A stretch of 64,000 nucleotides of DNA from Neckera pumila (taxonomy: Eukaryota; Streptophyta; Bryopsida; Hypnales; Neckeraceae): NCBI GenBank assembly GCA_963969595.1, contig OZ018411.1, positions 1,366,501 through 1,430,500 on the forward strand, written 5' to 3'. This document shows, piece after piece, positions 60,245-64,000 of the stretch. A program made the translations under genes and the position numbers. Within the stretch, counting starts at the first letter, position 1; the number at the start of each line of letters is the position of its first letter. Below the pieces are notes generated by a model. It was not told where the DNA came from and searched no databases. It was given only the letters and a program-made list of their open reading frames with translations.

Positions 60245-60529
60245 TCCTGCAATTAATTCACCGTCATCATTCGTGAATCCCCAAGCCGTCCCGTCGAGGC
60301 GCGCAGGACGTCATTTCGCGCTGGACGTCGTTCATATCCTCCGTCGGGGTCCTCTCCGTCGGGTTCGCGGAAATCGTCGTCGCGTCGGGGAGCGCCCTCC
60401 GCACGTTCCCAAAGAATCGGGCTGTCCTTTGTGGATCGGCCAAGCCGCGGCGTGCATGCCGGGCCCGACCTGGACCCCGCACGCCACGTCAGGCAGGCCC
60501 ACAAAGGATGGCACGATTTAACGTCCTGC
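60245..60529 (-). repeat. Right terminal inverted repeat of element B (285 bp)
   Basis: Inverted copy of 48356-48640. Ends CGATTTAACGTCCTGC at 60529, directly followed by the target-site duplication. Confidence 0.95.
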
Positions 60530-60539
60530 GTATTGAATT
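60530..60539 (+). repeat. Target-site duplication of element B, right copy
   Basis: gtattgaatt, identical to 48346-48355. Confidence 0.95.
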
Positions 60540-60700
60540 AAGTTAGATGGCACCACTTAAGATAATCAGATACGCAAAGTCGGTTTGGCGCAGTACAAAT
60601 CAAATACAAAGAGCTGTCAGACATTAAAAAAATGGCCAGGTTGACATGGCAACTAATGCCCCACGGTCGGTCCGTCTTCTTCTACACGTCTTTGGCACAG

Positions 60701-60708
60701 TATATAAG
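60701..60708 (+). promoter_or_regulatory. TATA box of LTP copy 2
   Basis: 'tatataag' 138 bp upstream of the start codon, in the promoter segment shared with copy 1. It is only about 170 bp from the right end of element B, so most of any distal promoter has been displaced by the insertion. Confidence 0.7.
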
Positions 60709-60845
60709 ACTGCAGTGAAGTCAGTTCAAATCATCCTCGGCTTCACTCCGTTTGCCAACTCTCTAAGCTGCAACTTCATATTCTAGTTCAGGACGTGATC
60801 GAGCTGTGGCAAGTAGTGAGTCATACAAGAGCAAGACTTACAACA

Positions 60846-61438
60846 ATGGCAGGGGGACCCAAGCGCGTGGCAGCTGCGGCTCTGGTGAGTCTTTGCGTGC
60901 TGGTGCTACTGGCCATGGTGGCGGAACCCAGCGACGCCGCCGGGGTGTGCAACCCCAATGCACTGTTGCCGTGCATGAAAGCCGTTCAGGGAGCTCGCCC
61001 TCCTCCCCCCAGCCAGCAGTGTTGCAACGTGGTGAGGACCGCGGACAAGAACTGCATGTGCAACCAGCTGAAGTCCTCCTCCTTCCCCGCGCAGATGGTG
61101 AACAACGGATTGCAGCTGCCCAAGAAGTGCGGACGCACCGACCTGAGAGGCTTCCGATGCGGACGTGAGTGCACTCGATCAACTCTCCTTCGCTTCTCTC
61201 TCTCTCTCTCTCATCTAAGCACGCCACTCTCATTCCATGTAGCATTGATGTATTCAGCAATTGTTCGACTGCTGTCATCAATTCCGCTTTCGAAACACAT
61301 TGATTAGTGTAGACTTTGATTCATATGCCTACATTCCGATGCTGGCTCACATGTACGTTGAGGATCCATGGACGATTTCTTGAGAGCTGACAAGGCAGAG
61401 GATGTTTGTTTGTTGCAGGTTACGCATTCCCCAACTGA
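60846..61438 (+). CDS. Non-specific lipid-transfer protein (DIR1/LTP-like), copy 2, 112 aa
   Basis: Exons 60846-61164 and 61419-61438, same donor and acceptor as copy 1. The start is the ATG before AGGGGGACCC (MAGGPKRV); an upstream in-frame ATG-less extension from 60795 is leader. Same signal peptide, same eight-cysteine fold and identical protein to copy 1. AATAAA lies at 61680-61685. The gene is intact. Its upstream region beyond about 300 bp is element B, which could alter its expression; that is inference. Confidence 0.9.
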
Positions 61439-61690
61439 GCGAGCTAGCGGTGGACTCACAGCCCTGCGGAGGGAGGACAAGATGGTCTGCAAATAAGTTC
61501 GCAGCTGTCTATGGCTCTCAATCCTTTGGAGGCCGTAATGTGAGGCAAATGGGAAGTTAACGTAGAGCGAGTTGTTGATGTTGTTGATGTCGCTAGTTGC
61601 AGCTCCTCAGCTGAAATGGTAGCAGGTTTATCCCTTGGAGCTAGCTACTACTTGCTTGTAATGAGTTGAGTTTTGCTGCAATAAAGCCTT

Positions 61691-62351
61691 TCTGCAATTT
61701 TTATGAGACAGTACATTTGTGCCGAGCTATGCAACAGTATTTTCAGTGCACCTTGCTGCAGCAGTAGTTTCTGTTATTGCGTGACTGTTTGATTGTATTT
61801 CAAAATAATCTCTTTGCCAAGCTTTACTCGTGTTCTTGGAAATAAGCTGTAGCTAGATTTTTATATGAAATTGGTCCCAGCCACGATGTGCTTGTTGTAT
61901 GTCTCTCAATGTCAATTTCGTTAATGTGGTACTTTTGAGTTCTGATACAGACTGTAAATCCATACCTATCCTCGATTTTTGATCTTTATGTTTACATAAG
62001 TGACAACTTTTGCTGTTGAAATTGTGCAAATATTACGAATTTGACTGTCGACTGATTGGTTTCGGAATGCTCCGAGGCCAACGAATGCACTCAAAGTTCT
62101 TTAATTTGACCACCTGGGATCCCAGCTTCTTCACTGTGCCATACTTGAATATTTGAGACGTGTACTTCGGCAGTCTGCTCTTAAAGCGACAGTTTAAGAG
62201 CTGATTGCCTTTTGGGAAGCTAAAAGTCCTTGAAACAATCTTCAGTAAATTTTCGTGGGAAGAAAAATAAAAGTGGCATCTCACCCAAGTTGTTTCATAT
62301 TTTTTGGACCTTTGTAGAATAAGTTACAAGTTTTTGAAGTTGAAATGCAAT
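61691..62351. other. 3' flank of LTP copy 2, no gene seen
   Basis: An open frame of 83 codons on - (62033-62284) has no recognisable motif. Nothing else identified. Confidence 0.45.
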
Positions 62352-62468
62352 GGTCACTAAAAGCGACCACCTCTTGAAATGTACACTATTGGTACATTGA
62401 AGAAAGCTAAATGTACTCCTGTGTTAGTCATCACTTTTGGAATGTGGTTGCTTTTAAAGGAGACTACC
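62352..62468. mobile_element. Small hairpin MITE-like element, 117 bp
   Basis: The left edge 'ggtcactaaaagcgaccac' and right edge 'gtggttgcttttaaaggagactacc' are imperfect inverted repeats; inner 'tgtacactattggtacatt' also folds. Boundaries approximate, no clear target duplication. Confidence 0.5.
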
Positions 62469-62868
62469 TTACATTCAATGTTATCATAGCAAATGACTAT
62501 TCATTGTATTTTAGAATGTCATTGTGTGAAAAGTCATAACGAACAAGGTAAAAAAAAAGTATGAGTGTCAAACCTAAAATATGGGAAGAGGCTTTGGATT
62601 GGCAAAAAACTAAACATAAAGAAGATTGAGTAGGACCTTGTTCAAAAAATGAATCAATGTTATGGGAACAAAATCTCCTGCACAATATTTGGTTGTAAAT
62701 TCTAATAAGGAAAATGCACCTAAAATTCTTATAAGAAAATTTGGTCATGGTTTCCATTACAAAGCTAGACTAAATAATTTTCAGATCTTGTTGGTAGACA
62801 AATGAAGATTTGTGATTCTCTTTGCATGTTTTTTTTGGACAATGTATAAATAAACTCTAAATTCTTGA

Positions 62869-63156
62869 AGTCATTAGAAGAGATTTGAGGGCATTGGAGA
62901 GCCATTTCAGGCCCATTCTCCAATTTGGCCAAATCTGTGAACAGTCGGTACAAGCTATCAAAAAAAAAAATCTCTCCCAAATATCATTTCAGGCCAAATT
63001 TTTATTTTTTTTTATTTTTTATTTTTCAAAAAATGATGTGGCACTCTCTCGACCACATCAGCCCAAAAGCTTTCTTGCGTTCCACAGCATGGAAACGCTG
63101 CGGGAACACAGGATAACTCGTGGGCTCTTGGAGGCCTCAAATCTCTTCTAATGACT
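62869..63156. mobile_element. MITE with perfect 22-bp inverted ends, 288 bp
   Basis: The ends begin AGTCATTAGAAGAGATTTGA and are exact inverted repeats for 22 bp (62869-62890, 63135-63156). Similarity continues inwards imperfectly (gcattggagagcc against its counterpart). No ORF of interest. No second copy was seen in this window, so the family is unknown; perfect ends suggest a young insertion. Confidence 0.8.
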
Positions 63157-64000
63157 AAAAATAGTTGTATCCAACCAAACCTAAGCTTTCATATTTAGAA
63201 GGATAAATCTTAAAGGCAAGAATTCAATGGAGATGATTTGGAAACAAATCACAATTAGGTGCAATTATTGTGCTTAAAATTTGTACAATTTGTGAAGAAC
63301 AAATTGTATCTGTAGGAAGGGTAGAAATAATTTGATTTTGAAATATAGGTAATATGATTTTGCTATCAATGTGGGTTATTTTCCTACAAATATCATAGGA
63401 TACACTTGGACAAGTTGACTAAAATTCTACAAGATTCAATAAATGAATTCATCAAGGTAATATGATGCAATTTTTGACCTTGCTTTAGATAAGAGTATTT
63501 TCAAGTGGTTTTATGACTCAAATCATTAGGGGTGAAGATCCAACATTATCAAAATATCTTATAATTTGATGTTGATATATCAAAGATGTTTATTATGTTA
63601 GAAAATCTATAAAATATTGCTAAGATAGGCACTTCAAGATGTTTGATTTTATAGGAAAAATTCTACAGGTCAAAATTTGAGTCATTCAAGAATTTATTTT
63701 TTATACCTCAAAAAAAAATATATAACAATATAAAGTAACCATAATTAAAAGACTAAAGCAATATTCGTAGCCACACCTTATTCTTAGCTTCAAAAATTTA
63801 CAACAAAAATATTGCCTTATAAAGTCTTTTATCAAAAAGCTCATTAAAATTACATGTATTAAATTTTTACTTAATATTTTTTTCTTACTCACTTATCTAT
63901 ATAACTTTTTTTAAAGTGATTTTTTATTTTACCTATTACTATAGAGATGTTGTAAATAGTACTTCAAAGCTAACTATTTTTACTTAAAATCACATAAATA
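63157..64000. other. AT-rich intergenic DNA, nothing recognised
   Basis: No coding frame, terminal repeat or RNA gene seen to the end of the window. Confidence 0.5.

Larger units (their letters stand above)
48355..60251. repeat. Dispersed octamer family TGCAGRAC in element B
   Basis: Exact TGCAGGAC/TGCAGAAC on either strand start at 48355, 48659, 48835, 49357, 50724, 51157, 51300, 52209, 55511, 55914, 56593, 56618, 56761, 57080, 57827, 57867, 57900, 58587, 59213, 59259, 59355, 59622, 60174 and 60244: 24 by eye, plus many one-mismatch forms. Under equal base use about 0.7 would be expected in 12.2 kb. I found only two in the other 52 kb (11821 and about 12688). They lie in introns, flanks and also exons. 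The gap 52.2-55.5 kb coincides with inserted repeats. Confidence 0.85.
48356..60529. mobile_element. Element B: 12.2-kb Mutator-like element (MULE) with Ulp1-type accessory gene
   Basis: Both ends are exact to the base: 285-bp terminal inverted repeats (48356-48640, 60245-60529) starting GCAGGACGTTAAATCG, and a perfect 10-bp target-site duplication. Contents: a MULE transposase gene (+, 49254-52517) and a Ulp1/C48 peptidase gene (-, about 59807-54838), each starting near one TIR and converging. MULEs with Ulp1-type second genes are known in plants (for example Kaonashi-type elements). The segment 52.85-54.4 kb is AT-rich, motif-free and contains other repeats, so it is a later insertion. Both genes carry stops and frameshifts, so this copy is not autonomous. 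It sits between the two divergent LTP copies. Confidence 0.93.
60668..61690 (+). repeat. Right arm of the inverted gene duplication (LTP gene copy 2)
   Basis: Inverted homologue of 46250-47262 (see that entry). Before element B inserted, the two genes were head-to-head, roughly 2.2 kb between start codons less later insertions on the left side. Confidence 0.85.

Noticed and set aside
1..64000. tRNA, rRNA and snRNA genes
   Set aside because: I looked for B-box (GGTTCGAANCC-like) and other conserved words on both strands and saw no convincing match.

Overview
The window is nuclear DNA of a land plant. Spliced genes with GT-AG introns, AAACCCTA-type promoter boxes, a FRIGIDA-like gene, a LEA gene, plant lipid-transfer genes and plant-type LINE, Mutator and TTTAGGG sequences all say so. 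The very AT-rich, repeat-laden intergenic DNA and a large DUF7869-type transposon suggest a non-seed plant (bryophyte, lycophyte or fern). This is an inference; I cannot name the species.

Layout. 1-1.7 kb is AT-rich flank. 1.76-5.88 kb (+) is a nine-exon gene for the minor-spliceosome U11/U12 59K protein (PDCD7-like). 6.5-8.6 kb holds simple repeats, a complete TTAA-flanked MITE and a 57-bp tandem repeat. 9.18-13.24 kb (+) is a three-exon FRIGIDA-like gene. 14-18.5 kb is repeats, including a 1.4-kb foldback. About 18.6-32.65 kb is one large decayed DNA transposon ('element A'): a DUF7869 transposase-like gene on the minus strand, an FCP1-like HAD phosphatase gene on the plus strand, a further unknown plus-strand exon, and about twenty copies of a private 20-bp palindrome. 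A 3.2-kb block of foreign repeats sits in its middle. 33-42.7 kb is repeats: a dead LINE broken by two MITEs, plus several TTAA-type relics. 44.55-45.30 kb (+) is a two-exon LEA-like gene. 46.25-47.26 and 60.67-61.69 kb are inverted copies of a lipid-transfer protein gene (DIR1/LTP type).

Between those two genes, exactly at 48356-60529, lies a 12.2-kb Mutator-like element ('element B') with 285-bp terminal inverted repeats and a perfect 10-bp target-site duplication. It carries a decayed MULE transposase (+) and a converging decayed multi-exon gene ending in a Ulp1/C48 peptidase (-). The octamer TGCAGRAC occurs about 24 times in it, against about 2 times in the rest of the window.

Most interesting pattern: two unrelated large DNA transposons, 16 kb apart, each filled with its own short DNA word that ends at or just inside the element borders. 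Element A has CATCGGGAGATCTCCCGATG; element B has TGCAGRAC, which is also at the tip of its terminal repeats. This resembles the private motifs bound by VANDAL-element anti-silencing proteins, but here the words are different, and one is a long palindrome in a non-MULE element. The second notable pattern is a family of MITEs with TTAA at both ends and CCCCTAAAGG-type inverted repeats, which looks piggyBac-like; one copy is precisely inserted in the LINE.

Most ORFs longer than 60 codons in the AT-rich stretches are chance ORFs and are not listed. Exon limits were set by eye from frame continuity and GT/AG sites.
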